Shown: positions 24,700-36,479 of the stretch, in pieces | Position numbering within the stretch: the stretch's first letter is position 1 | How the letters are laid out: every line of letters starts with the position of its first letter | NCBI GenBank assembly: GCA_036971475.1 | Contig: JBAIZL010000010.1 | Span: 11,599,526-11,663,525, forward strand | DNA length: 64,000 bases | Reading direction: 5' to 3' | DNA from: Prosapia bicincta | Taxonomy: Eukaryota; Arthropoda; Insecta; Hemiptera; Cercopidae | Program-made: the position numbers and the translations under genes | Notes under the pieces: generated by a model | Seen by the model: only the letters and a program-made list of their open reading frames with translations | The model's database searches: none | What the model was told of the DNA's origin: nothing

Positions 24700-27600
24700 C
24701 TTCTGAAGTGAGAAGCTCAGTTTAGATATTATTCAGTAGAATTCTTGTGTACACATGAAATTAACAATAATAGTGGGAGCCTAGAATCTAAAGCATCAAC
24801 TGAAGTGAGAAGCTCAGATTAGATATTATTCAGTATGGGCCAGTAACAGTGTATTACTGTATTCTTGTGTACACATGAAATTAACAATAATAGTGGGAGC
24901 CTAGAATCTGAAGCATCAACTGAAGTGAGAAGTTCAGTTCAGATATTATTCAGTATGGGCCAGTAACAGTGTATTACTGTATTCTTGTGTACACATGAAA
25001 TTAACAATAATAGTGGGAGCCTAGAATCTAAAGCATCAACTGAAGTGAGAAGTTCAGATTAGATATTATTCAGTATGGGCCAGTAACAGTGTATTACTGT
25101 ATTCTTGTGTACACATGAAATTAACAATAATAGTGGGAGCCTAGAATCTAAAGCATCAACTGAAGTGAGAAGCTCAGTTTAGAATTTATTCAGTATAGGC
25201 CAGTAACAGTGTATTACTGTATTCTTGTGTACACATGAAATTAACAATAATAGTGGGAGCCTAGAATCTAAAGCATCAACTGAAGTGAGAAGCTCAGTTT
25301 AGAATTTATTCAGTATAGGCCAGTAACAGTGTATTACTGTATTCTTGTGTACACATGAAATTAACAATAATAGTGGGAGCCTAGAATCTAAAGCATCAAC
25401 TGAAGTGAGAAGTTCAGTTTAGATATTATTCAGTATGGGCCAGTAACAGTGTATTACTGTATTCTTGTGTACACATGAAATTAACAATAATAGTGGGAGC
25501 CTAGAATCTAAAGCATCAACTGAAGTGAGAAGCTCAGTTTAGATATTATTCAGTATGGGCCAGTAACAGTGTATTACTGTATTCTTGTGTACACATGAAA
25601 TTAACAATAATAGTGGGAGCCTAGAATCTAAAGCATCGCCTGAAGTGAGAAGCTCAGTTTAGATATTATTCAGTATGGGCCAGTAACAGTGTATTACTGT
25701 ATGCTTGTGTACACATGAAATTAACAATAATAGTGGGAGCCTAGAATCTAAAGCATCAACTGAAGTGAGAAGTTCAGTTTAGATATTATTCAGTATGGGC
25801 CAGTAACAGTGTATTACTGTATTCTTGTGTACACATGAAATTAACAATAATAGTGGGAGCCTAGAATCTAAAGCATCAACTGAAGTGAGAAGCTCAGTTT
25901 AGAATTTATTCAGTATAGGCCAGTAACAGTGTATTACTGTATTCTTGTGTACACATGAAATTAACAATAATAGTGGGAGCCTAGAATCTAAAGCATCGCC
26001 TGAAGTGAGAAGCTCAGTTTAGATATTATTCAGTATAGGCCAGTAACAGTGTATTACTGTATTCTTGTGTACACATGAAATTAACAATAATAGTGGGATC
26101 CTAGAATCTAAAGCATCAACTGAAGTGAGAAGCTCAGTTTAGAATTTATTCAGTATAGGCCAGTAACAGTGTATTACTGTATTCTTGTGTACACATGAAA
26201 TTAACAATAATAGTGGGAGCCTAGACAGTGTATTACTGTATTCTTGTGTACACATGAAATTAACAATAATAGTGGGAGCCTAGAATCTAAAACATCAACT
26301 GAAGTGAGAAGCTCAGGTTAGATATTATTCAGTATGGGCCAGTAACAGTGTATTACTGTATTCTTGTGTACACATGAAATTAACAATAATAGTGGGAGCC
26401 TAGAATCTAAAGCATGAACTGAAGTGAGAAGCTCAGGTTAGAATTTATTCAGTATGGGCCAGTAACAGTGTATTACTGTATTCTTGTGTACACATGAAAT
26501 TAACAATAATAGTGGGAGCCTAGAATCTAAAGCATCACCTGAATTGAGAAGCTCAGTTTAGATATTATTCAGTATGGGCCAGTAACAGTGTATTACTGTA
26601 TTCTTGTGTACACATGAAATTAACAATAATAGTGGGAGCCTAGAATCTAAAGCATGAACTGAAGTGAGAAGCTCAGGTTAGATATTATTCAGTATGGGCC
26701 AGTAACAGTGTATTACTGTATTCTTGTGTACACATGAAATTAACAATAATAGTGGGAGCCTAGAATCTAAAGGATCAACTGAAGTGAGAAGCTCAGTTTA
26801 GATATTATTCAGTATGGGCCAGTAACAGTGTATTACTGTATTCTTGTGTACACATGAAATTAACAATAATAGTGGGAGCCTAGAATCTAAAGCATCACCT
26901 GAAGTGAGAAGCTCAGTTTAGATATTATTCAGTATGGGCCAGTAACAGTGTATTACTGTATTCTTGTGTACACATGAAATTAACAATAATAGTGGGAGCC
27001 TAGAATCTAAAGCATGAACTGAAGTGAGAAGCTCAGGTTAGATATTATTCAGTATGGGCCAGTAACAGTGTATTACTGTATTCTTGTGTACACATGAAAT
27101 TAACAATAATAGTGGGAGCCTAGAATCTAAAGGATCAACTGAAGTGAGAAGCTCAGTTTAGATATTATTCAGTATGGGCCAGTAACAGTGTATTACTGTA
27201 TTCTTGTGTACACATGAAATTAACCATAATAGTGGGAGAATAGAATCTAAAGCATCACCTGAAGTGAGAAGCTCAGTTTAGATATTATTCAGTATGGGCC
27301 AGTAACAGTGTATTACTGTATTCTTGTGTACACATGAAATTAACAATAATAGTGGGAGCCTAGAATCTAAAGCATCACCTGAATTGAGAAGCTCAGTTTA
27401 GATATTATTCAGTATAGGCCAGTAACAGTGTATTACTGTATTCTTGTGTACACATAAATTAACAATAATAGTGGGAGCCTAGAATCTAAAGCATCACCTG
27501 AAGTGAGAAGCTCAGTTTAGATATTATTCAGTATGGGCCAGTAACAGTGTATTACTGTATTCTTGTGTACACATGAAATTAACAATAATAGTGGGAGCCT

Positions 27601-30600
27601 AGAATCTAAAGCATCACCTGAATTGAGAAGCTCAGTTTAGATATTATTCAGTATAGGCCAGTAACAGTGTATTACTGTATTCTTGTGTACACATGAAATT
27701 AACAATAATAGTGGGAGCCTAGAATCTAAAGCATCACCTGAAGTGAGAAGCTCAGTTTAGATATTATTCAGTATGGGCCAGTAACAGTGTATTACTGTAT
27801 GCTTGTGTACACATGAAATTAACAATAATAGTGGGAGCCTAGAATCTAAAGCATCACCTGAATTGAGAAGCTCAGTTTAGATATTATTCAGTATAGGCCA
27901 GTAACAGTGTATTACTGTATTCTTGTGTACACATGAAATTAACAATAATAGTGGGAGCCTAGAATCTAAAGCATCACCTGAATTGAGAAGCTCAGTTTAG
28001 ATATTATTCAGTATAGGCCAGTAACAGTGTATTACTGTATTTTTGTGTACACATGAAATTAACCATAATAGTGGGAGAATAGAATCTAAAGCATCACCTG
28101 AATTGAGAAGCTCAGTTTAGATATTATTCAGTATAGGCCAGTAACAGTGTATTACTGTATTTTTGTGTACACATGAAATTAACCATAATAGTGGGAGCCT
28201 AGAATCTAAAGCATCAACTGAAGTGAGAAGCTCAGTTTAGATATTATTCAGTATAGGCCAGTAACAGTGTATTACTGTATTTTTGTGTACACATGAAATT
28301 AACCATAATAGTGGGAGCCTAGAATCTAAAGCATCAACTGAAGTGAGAAGCTCAGTTTAGATATTATTCAGTATAGGCCAGTAACAGTGTATTACTGTAT
28401 TCTTGTGTACACATGAAATTAACAATAATAGCGGGAGCCTAGAATCTAAAGCATCAACTGAATTGAGAAGCTCAGTTTAGATATTATTCAGTATAGGCCA
28501 GTAACAGTGTATTACTGTATTTTTGTGTACACATGAAATTAACCATAATAGTGGGAGCCTAGAATCTAAAGCATCAACTGAAGTGAGAAGTTCAGTTTAG
28601 ATATTATTCAGTATAGGCCAGTAACAGTGTATTACTGTATTCTTGTGTACACATGAAATTAACAATAATAGCGGGAGCCTAGAATCTAAAGCATCACCTG
28701 AATTGAGAAGCTCAGTTTAGATATTATTCAGTATAGGCCAGTAACAGTGTATTACTGTATTCTTGTGTACACATGAAATTAACCATAATAGTGGGAGCCT
28801 AGAATCTAAAGCATCAACTGAAGTGAGAAGCTCAGTTTAGAATTTATTCAGTATAGGCCAGTAACAGTGTATTACTGTATTCTTGTGTACACATGAAATT
28901 AACAATAATAGCGGGAGCCTAGAATCTAAAGCATCAACTGAAGTGAGAAGCTCAGATTAGATATTATTCAGTATGGGCCAGTAACAGTGTATTACTGTAT
29001 GCTTGTGTACACATAAATTAACAATAATAGTGGGAGCCTAGAATCTAAAGCATCAACTGAAGTGAGAAGCTCAGATTAGATATTATTCAGTATGGGCCAG
29101 TAACAGTGTATTACTGTATTCTTGTGTACACATGAAATTAACCATAGTAGCGGGAGCCTAGAATCTAAAGCATCGACTGAAGTGAGAGGCTCAGTTTAGA
29201 TATTATTCAGTATAGGCCAGTAACAGTGTATTACTGTATTCTTGTGTACACATGAAATTAACAATAATAGTGGGAGCCTAGAATCTAAAGCATTGACTGA
29301 AGTGAGAAGCTCAGTTTAGATATTATTCAGTATAGGCCAGTAACAGTGTATTACTGTATGCTTGTGTACACATGAAATTAACAATAAGAGTGGGAGCCTA
29401 GAATCTAAAGCATCAACTGAAGTGAGAAGCTCAGATTAGATATTATTCAGTATGGGCCAGTAACAGTGTATTACTGTATTCTTGTGTACACATGAAATTA
29501 ACAATAATAGTGGGAGCCTAGAATCTAAAGCATCAACTGAAGTGAGAAGCTCAGTTTAGATATTATTCAGTATGGGCCAGTAACAGTGTATTACTGTATT
29601 CTTGTGTACACATGAAATTAACAATAATAGCGGGAGCCTAGAATCTAAAGCATCAACTGAAGTGAGAAGCTCAGATTAGATATTATTCAGTATGGGCCAG
29701 TAACAGTGTATTACTGTATGCTTGTGTACACATAAATTAACAATAATAGTGGGAGCCTAGAATCTAAAGCATCAACTGAAGTGAGAAGCTCAGATTAGAT
29801 ATTATTCAGTATGGGCCAGTAACAGTGTATTACTGTATTCTTGTGTACACATGAAATTAACAATAATAGCGGGAGCCTAGAATCTAAAGCATCGACTGAA
29901 GTGAGAGGCTCAGTTTAGATATTATTCAGTATAGGCCAGTAACAGTGTATTACTGTATTCTTGTGTACACATGAAATTAACAATAATAGTGGGAGCCTAG
30001 AATCTAAAGCATTGACTGAAGTGAGAAGCTCAGTTTAGATATTATTCAGTATAGGCCAGTAACAGTGTATTACTGTATGCTTGTGTACACATGAAATTAA
30101 CAATAAGAGTGGGAGCCTAGAATCTAAAGCATCAACTGAAGTGAGAAGCTCAGATTAGATATTATTCAGTATGGGCCAGTAACAGTGTATTACTGTATTC
30201 TTGTGTACACATGAAATTAACAATAATAGTGGGAGCCTAGAATCTAAAGCATTGACTGAAATGAGAAGCTCAGTTTAGATATTATTCAGTATAGGCCAGT
30301 AACAGTGTATTACTGTATGCTTGTGTACACATGAAATTAACAATAATAGTGGGAGCCTAGAATCTAAAGCTTCAACTGAAGTGAGAAGCTCAGTTTAGAT
30401 ATTATTCAGTATGGGCCAGTAACAGTGTATTACTGTATTCTTGTGTACACATGAAATTAACAATAATAGTGGGAGCCTAGAATCTAAAGCATCACCTGAA
30501 GTGAGAAGCTCAGTTTAGATATTATTCAGTATGGACCAGTAACAGTGTATTACTGTATTCTTGTGTACACATGAAATTAACAATAATAGTGGGAGCCTAG

Positions 30601-31195
30601 AATCTAAAGCATCAACTGAAGTGATACGCTCAGTTTAGATATTATTCAGTATCGGCCAGTAACAGTGTATTACTGTATTCTTGTGTACACATGAAATTAA
30701 CAATAATAGTGGAAGCCTAGAATCTAAAGCATCAACTGAAGTGAGAAGCTCAGTTTAGATATTATTCAGTATGGACCAGTAACAGTGTATTACTGTATTC
30801 TTGTGTACACATGAAATTAACAATAATAGTGGGAGCCTAGAATCTAAAGCATCAACTGAAGTGAGAAGCTCAGTTTAGATATTATTCAGTATGGACCAGT
30901 AACAGTGTATTACTGTATTCTTGTGTACACATGAAATTAACAATAATAGTGGGAGCCTAGAATCTAAAGCATCAACTGAAGTGAGAAGCTCAGTCTAGAT
31001 ATTATTCAGTATGGGCCAGTAACAGTGTATTACTGTATTCTTGTGTACACATGAAATTAACAATAATAGTGGGAGCCTAGAATCTAAAGCATCAACTGAA
31101 GTGATACGCTCAGTTTAGATATTATTCAGTATCGGCCAGTAACAGTGTATTACTGTATTCTTGTGTACACATGAAATTAACAATAATAGTGGGAG
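24700..31195. repeat. 120-bp satellite array, about 54 copies
   Basis: Exact 120-bp periodicity. A unit contains AAGTGAGAAGCTCAG, TTTAGATATTATTCAGTAT, CAGTAACAGTGTATTACTG, TTGTGTACACATGAAATTAA and GTGGGAGCCTAGAATCTAAA. Variants (AGATTAG versus AGTTTAG, GAATTTATT versus GATATTATT, AACCATAAT versus AACAATAAT) recur in blocks, which indicates block-wise amplification. Every unit contains a short dyad, CAGTAA-N7-TTACTG. One truncated 59-bp unit occurs early, near 26,224. No open frame crosses the array. Confidence 0.97.
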
Positions 31196-31970
31196 CCTAG
31201 ACAGTGTATTACTATATTCTTGTGTACATATGAAATTAACTATAATAGTGGGAGCCTAGACAGTGTATTACTGTATTCTTGTGTACACATGAAATTAACA
31301 ATAATAGTGGGAGCCTAGACAGTGTATTACTGTATTCTTGTGTACATATGAAATTAACTATAATAGTGGGAGCCTAGACAGTGTATTACTGTATTCTTGT
31401 GTACACATGAAATTAACAATAACAGTGGGAGCCTAGACAGTGTATTACTGTATTCTTGTGTACACATGAAATTAACAATAATAGTGGGAGCCTAGACAGT
31501 GTATTACTGTATTCTTGTGTACACATGAAATTAACAATAACAGTGGGAGCCTAGACAGTGTATTACTGTATTCTTGTGTACACATGAAATTAACAATAAT
31601 AGTGGGAGCCTAGACAGTGTATTACTGTATTCTTGTGTACACATGAAATTAACAATAACAGTGGGAGCCTAGACAGTGTATTACTGTATTCTTGGGTACA
31701 CATGAAATTAACAATAATAGTGGGAGCCTAGACAGTGTATTACTGTATTCTTGTGTACACATGAAATTAACAATAACAGTGGGAGCCTAGACAGTGTATT
31801 ACTGTATTCTTGTGTACACATGAAATTAACAATAATATTGGGAGCCTAGACAGTGTATTACTGTATTCTTGGGTACACATGAAATTAACAATAATAGTGG
31901 GAGCCTAGACAGTGTATTACTGTATTCTTGTGTACACATGAAATTAACAATAACAGTGGGAGCCTAGAAT
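31196..31970. repeat. 59-bp deleted-monomer array at the end of the 120-bp satellite
   Basis: About thirteen tandem copies of a 59-bp unit (ACAGTGTATTACTGTATTCT followed by TGTGTACACATGAAATTAAC and GTGGGAGCCTAG). It equals the 120-bp unit lacking the 61 bp between CCTAG and ACAGTG. The deleted monomer has been re-amplified. Alternation of AATAATAG and AATAACAG variants suggests a two-unit (118-bp) amplification step. Confidence 0.93.
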
Positions 31971-31974
31971 CTAA

Positions 31975-33255
31975 AGCAAACTTCAAACAATAACTTTTAT
32001 TTTTTTTACTAATTATGATTACACACAATAATCAATTAACAAATAATAAACTAACTAAGGTACAAAATAACTAATAAAAAAATAATGAAATAGGTACTAA
32101 TACACCAGTATAGAAAATAAAATATATAGTACTGTATAGGTGAAAAAATGTTTGTAGTGAAATACAACTCAATTGACGTGAGGAATTAGTTTGTACCCGC
32201 AAGTGTCTGTGAGGGGATGGAATTATATCAGCAATGGTTCAGGAGTCTACTCCATGTACATTACTTGTCATTTCATAACCAATAAGAAATGTAATTCTGG
32301 ATATATAGGAGTATGTTAGTTGAAATTAACTACAGATTTTTATAATGTACACAATATGAATTACATTCCTACCTTCCTTTGGACTGATTAAGGTTTCTCA
32401 AACTTTATGTGGTTGTATTTGAAGATTTATGCATTTAGTTTTCTTCTTTCAACAATTTCTTCACTATCTCTGGTTAAAAAAAAAATACATATACTAAATA
32501 CAACTGGAAAAAGAGAGGTTGGGTTAATAACAACTTCTGTCTTATTAACTAGAATTATTTATTAACAATTTTAATACAATAAATTAATCAAATGGCTATT
32601 AGTTATCTCCCACCAATTATGGAATGTACTATTACAAAAAGGAATGTCCATTTAGGAAATAGTGCAATCAGTATCGCAATGAGATTATAGAAATTTACCT
32701 ACTCTTCAAGCCACAGTATAAAAAAATACAAAGTTTTATAAAGTAGAAAAATTGCTAAAGTTTGAGCAATAATTTATACTTTGAAAATATTTTCTTCTTT
32801 TGAATTATTCAATTTACTATCGTGCTATTCTTTATATCATTATTGAGAATATGTCTGCAAAAATCTGTTTTTAAAAGACTGTTGTGCAAATTAGCAAGTG
32901 TTTATCAAAATGGTTGTAAAATTTCAGCTTATTTTTTTTCTATCCTTATAACAATATTTTCTGAACACAATCTTATAAATGGTAGAAGCCTAAAATATTC
33001 CAGAAATATTTAAGTATAAAAATATCCGGAACTTCATTAAAAAATGTATTTCCACAGAATATAATACAAATATCAAACATTTAATTGTCCAATTATAGTA
33101 TTTTGTAATAAGCAACTCACATTATTTATAATTGTCAAATAATTTTATTTTGGGATGCAGTAGGAAGATTGCTTGTAGTTACCAAACTTCAGCCTAGTGT
33201 TAAAATTGCTAATCCACAGACTAACTATATATTGACTGAAAAAAAATAATAAAAT
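31975..33255. other. AT-rich unique sequence
   Basis: Very AT-rich, with homopolymer runs and no recognisable coding domain or repeat. The open frame starting at 32,822 has the composition expected of random AT-rich DNA and is not called as a gene. Confidence 0.55.
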
Positions 33256-33282
33256 ATATATACATATACACACACACACACA
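33256..33282. repeat. TA/CA microsatellite
   Basis: Short TA run followed by about nine CA units, directly against the left end of the Tigger-like element. Confidence 0.85.
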
Positions 33283-34870
33283 CAGTAAAACCCCCTCAAA
33301 TCCCAAACACCAGAAATCCGAACATAATTTGATGAAAACAAAATTTTAAAAAAGTATCTACAATATAATGAAGTATGTATTGAAAGTTTACTACTTACGT
33401 AAAACAGGACTGAGATGTGTAATATATTGGAATTGACACTGTAAAAACATGATGTAATACAAAGGCCTATACTGTACTACTGTATCACTTCATTACCATA
33501 GAATTTATTGACAGTAAAATAGAAATAAAAAAGGTAAACATTAAACTATATGTTTCACTTTAAAAGAAAAGACACACTTGACTATATTTTTCACTTAAAA
33601 TCCGTAATCTTCATCTGGCAAAGAGACGTAAACCTTCCCGAGAATGCAATGTGGAGCCACCGACGCATTAGCATAACATCATTGGGTGTTGCAGGAGCAT
33701 GTTGTTCTACGTAACGCAACACAATATCGAGAGCGGCGGCAGGATATTATTCCAGGATTCAGCACCCAGTAAATTACATCCTTTATTGTAATCATCTTAA
33801 GTTTTCTGAAAGAGAAAGAGTGCAATCTTCTGCAATTAATGTTTGCAGAAGCTTGTTTCTTAGCTCAGTTTCATGTTCTGCAGCAAACCTTGATCAATAG
33901 GCTGAGGCAACGATGTCACGTTAGATGGGAGAAATATTGCTTTTATGTCTTTACAAACCAACTGCATGTCTGAAGGATGTGATAGAGCTTTGTCTATCAA
34001 AAGTAGAGCTTTTGGTGCCAATCCATTTTTTTAATTATATTTTATTCCCGAAGGAAAAAATTCATTTTTGAACCACTCCTTGAAAGTATTACCAACCAAC
34101 CACGCCTTACACTGATTTCTGTAATGAACAGGCAGAGGATTCAAGTTCATATTTTTAGAGCTGGTGGCTTGATGGATTTTCCAACCACCATTAATGGTAG
34201 CTCATTTGTTCCCGCGGCGTTACTGTAAGCTACTGGGAGATGCTGTTTGCTCGTTTTAAAGCCTGGCGCAGAAGATTCCTCTTTAGAAGGAAGGCATTTA
34301 GTGGGAAAGGCGTTAAAATTCAATCCCGTCTCGTCCGCATTATACACTTGCGGAGGTGAGTAATTTTCAGACGAAATCAAATCTGTGAATTCGTCTAAAT
34401 ATTCTTTTGCAGCAAGAGTATCAGCTGATATCTTCTCCCTGCTTACCATTAGTTGTCTCATTTCGTGCCTTCTCTTCCGTCTATTGCTAGCAGTAAATTC
34501 CAAAACACCGTTCATTAATTGGTTTAACTGTAGCCTTTTCTTGTATGATTGGGTTACTAATAGGAACTAGTTTCTGCCTCTTTTGTGTAAACCATAAAAT
34601 TACGGCCTCGTCAATTTTTTCATTCACAGGAACTTTTGAGTGATGTGTTGTTCCAAAGACTTTTCACTTGTAGCTCTGGAAAACTTTAATTTTTGATACA
34701 GAAATATGTAATGAATGCTCTAATATTGATTGTTAATTAAAAAAAACGCACTTCTGTCAAATGCAAAATACACAGCAAATTCGAAATCCAAACTTTTTTG
34801 GCAAATCCGAACTTTTCCAAACTCGAACAGGCTATAGCCCCAATTAGTTTGGGTTTGAGGGGTTCCACTA
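33283..34870 (-). mobile_element. Tigger/pogo-type DNA transposon, degenerate
   Basis: The left end starts CAGTAAAACCCCCTCAAAT. The right end read inverted is TAGTGGAACCCCTCAAAC, an imperfect terminal inverted repeat of the pogo/Tigger kind. Minus-strand coding matches the family. There is an N-terminal DNA-binding segment near 34,590 (frame reads WFTQKRQ). The DDE region at 34,515-34,147 has YNADETGLNFNAFP and GKSIKPPALK, and a downstream segment at about 33,990-33,870 reads ALLLIDKALSH then FLPSNVTSLPQPIDQGL. The frame is broken by stops and frameshifts, so it is inactive. The length, about 1.6 kb, is shorter than a full Tigger. Both ends lie in TA/CA microsatellite, which fits the TA target of this superfamily. 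Confidence 0.82.
34147..34515 (-). pseudogene. Tigger/pogo transposase fragment (DDE domain)
   Basis: A 122-residue open frame, part of the decayed transposase. The residues YNADETGLN carry the first catalytic acidic position of the DDE_1 family, followed by SK, NAAGTNELPLMVVGKS and KPPALK, all in family order. The second acidic block (LLLIDKALSH, normally LLLIDNAPSH) is in the same strand further on at about 33,980, after an in-frame stop near 34,035, and the Asn-Ala-Pro of that motif is altered. Not expected to be functional. Confidence 0.8.
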
Positions 34871-34890
34871 TATATATATATATATATACT

Positions 34891-34949
<59 letters not shown>
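34870..34949. repeat. TA microsatellite
   Basis: About 80 bp of TA/AT dinucleotides with one ACACAT interruption, between the right end of the Tigger element and the start of a PLE fragment. Confidence 0.92.
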
Positions 34950-35374
<425 letters not shown>

Positions 35375-35464
35375 TATAGTATATTTATATATAGTCTATT
35401 TGGACGGTTTTAAATATCACAAAACACAGGTTTTATTTATATCATGATAACTTATAATTTCATT

Positions 35465-36055
35465 ATTTAATTCCATCTTCACATGAGCTACTAGTTTTCA
35501 ACTAAAAAAACATCACTTACACTTTAAAAAAATGTTTTAACTTGCCTATAGTAGCACTTACTTTGCTTGTTGAGGACGGCCGTTTCGGGAGATGTGTCCC
35601 TTTGTCAACTCGGACCGTAACTGATCTCAAGGTTTACGTAGGTTAGGGTGGGGGTGGGATATTTTGGTGGTGTGGGTGTATTTTGTGTGTATTAGGAGTT
35701 ATGATGTCAAAAAGTGCGTGTGAGTTGTAATGTAATTGTGTATTGAGTATGTGTGTAAGGTGTAGTTTGAAGTGCCTATATATTTCGTATTGTTCGGTTG
35801 TGTAGCGTTGGTTATTTCTGTGTTGTTTATGAAGAATTTGTAGGTTAGATGTTATGTCTGTGTAGTCGTGTTTTGTGGAGTTGAGATGATCGGCGAAGTT
35901 TGATTGGTAGTTATTGTTTTTTAGTGCTTTTATATGTTCTTGGTAACGTGTGTAGAATGACCTCCCTGTCTGGCCTATGTAAAAACTGGGGCATGAACTG
36001 CAAGTTAGTTTGTAAACTCCAGTGGTGTTGTAAATGTCGTTGATTTTGCTGTTGG
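35465..36055 (-). repeat. Left arm of the PLE inverted repeat
   Basis: Reverse complement of 37,385-37,972. Matching anchors are GAGGACGGCCGTTTCGGGAG (near 35,571) and its inverse near 37,862, and the ACCACTGGAGTTTACAAACT region near 37,424. Outer ends differ by small indels near 35,500. It encodes a second, inverted GIY-YIG domain. Confidence 0.9.
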
Positions 36056-36290
36056 GTGGTGTGGGATTATAAGTTTTGTTTTGTTAATTGCTTCTTTGAT
36101 TTGAGCATTGTATTTTGTTGTTGGGTCTTCTTTTAGTGTAATGATGTTGTTATTTTGGATGAAGCTGTGTACTTTTGTGTTGAGGTCGCTATTCTTAATA
36201 ATTACTGTTGTGTTGCCTTTGTCACCTTTGGTAATGGTTAAATTTTGTTTTTTTTAATTTGTTTTTGACGGATTTGGCTACTTTTAATTC

Positions 36291-36479
36291 ACACCAAAAA
36301 GCACCTAAAACAAATAAAGCCAATAGCCCCTAAACTAAACGCCCTGCCCAAACTTCACAAAACAGACATCCCAATACGTCCACTAATAAACCATACAAGC
36401 GCCCCTTCTCATCTTCTAGCCAAATTCCTCGACAAAACTATCCGAAACCATATAAAATTTAATAATCATTGTAGCATAA
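36291..36479 (+). pseudogene. PLE reverse transcriptase, N-terminal part (frameshifted)
   Basis: The frame reads APKLNALPKLHKTDIPIRPL and SAPSHLLAKFLDK, the fingers region of PLE reverse transcriptase. It stops at the seven-A run at about 36,478-36,484, where the downstream part continues in another frame. It is therefore separated from the catalytic palm by a frameshift, probably slippage in the A-run. Confidence 0.75.

Noticed and set aside
24700..31195. Centromeric CENP-B-like box in the 120-bp satellite
   Set aside because: The conserved dyad does not match the CENP-B box pattern; a centromeric role cannot be claimed from sequence alone.
1..31970. CRISPR array
   Set aside because: Repeats are contiguous with no unique spacers, the period is far longer than CRISPR repeats, and the context is eukaryotic.
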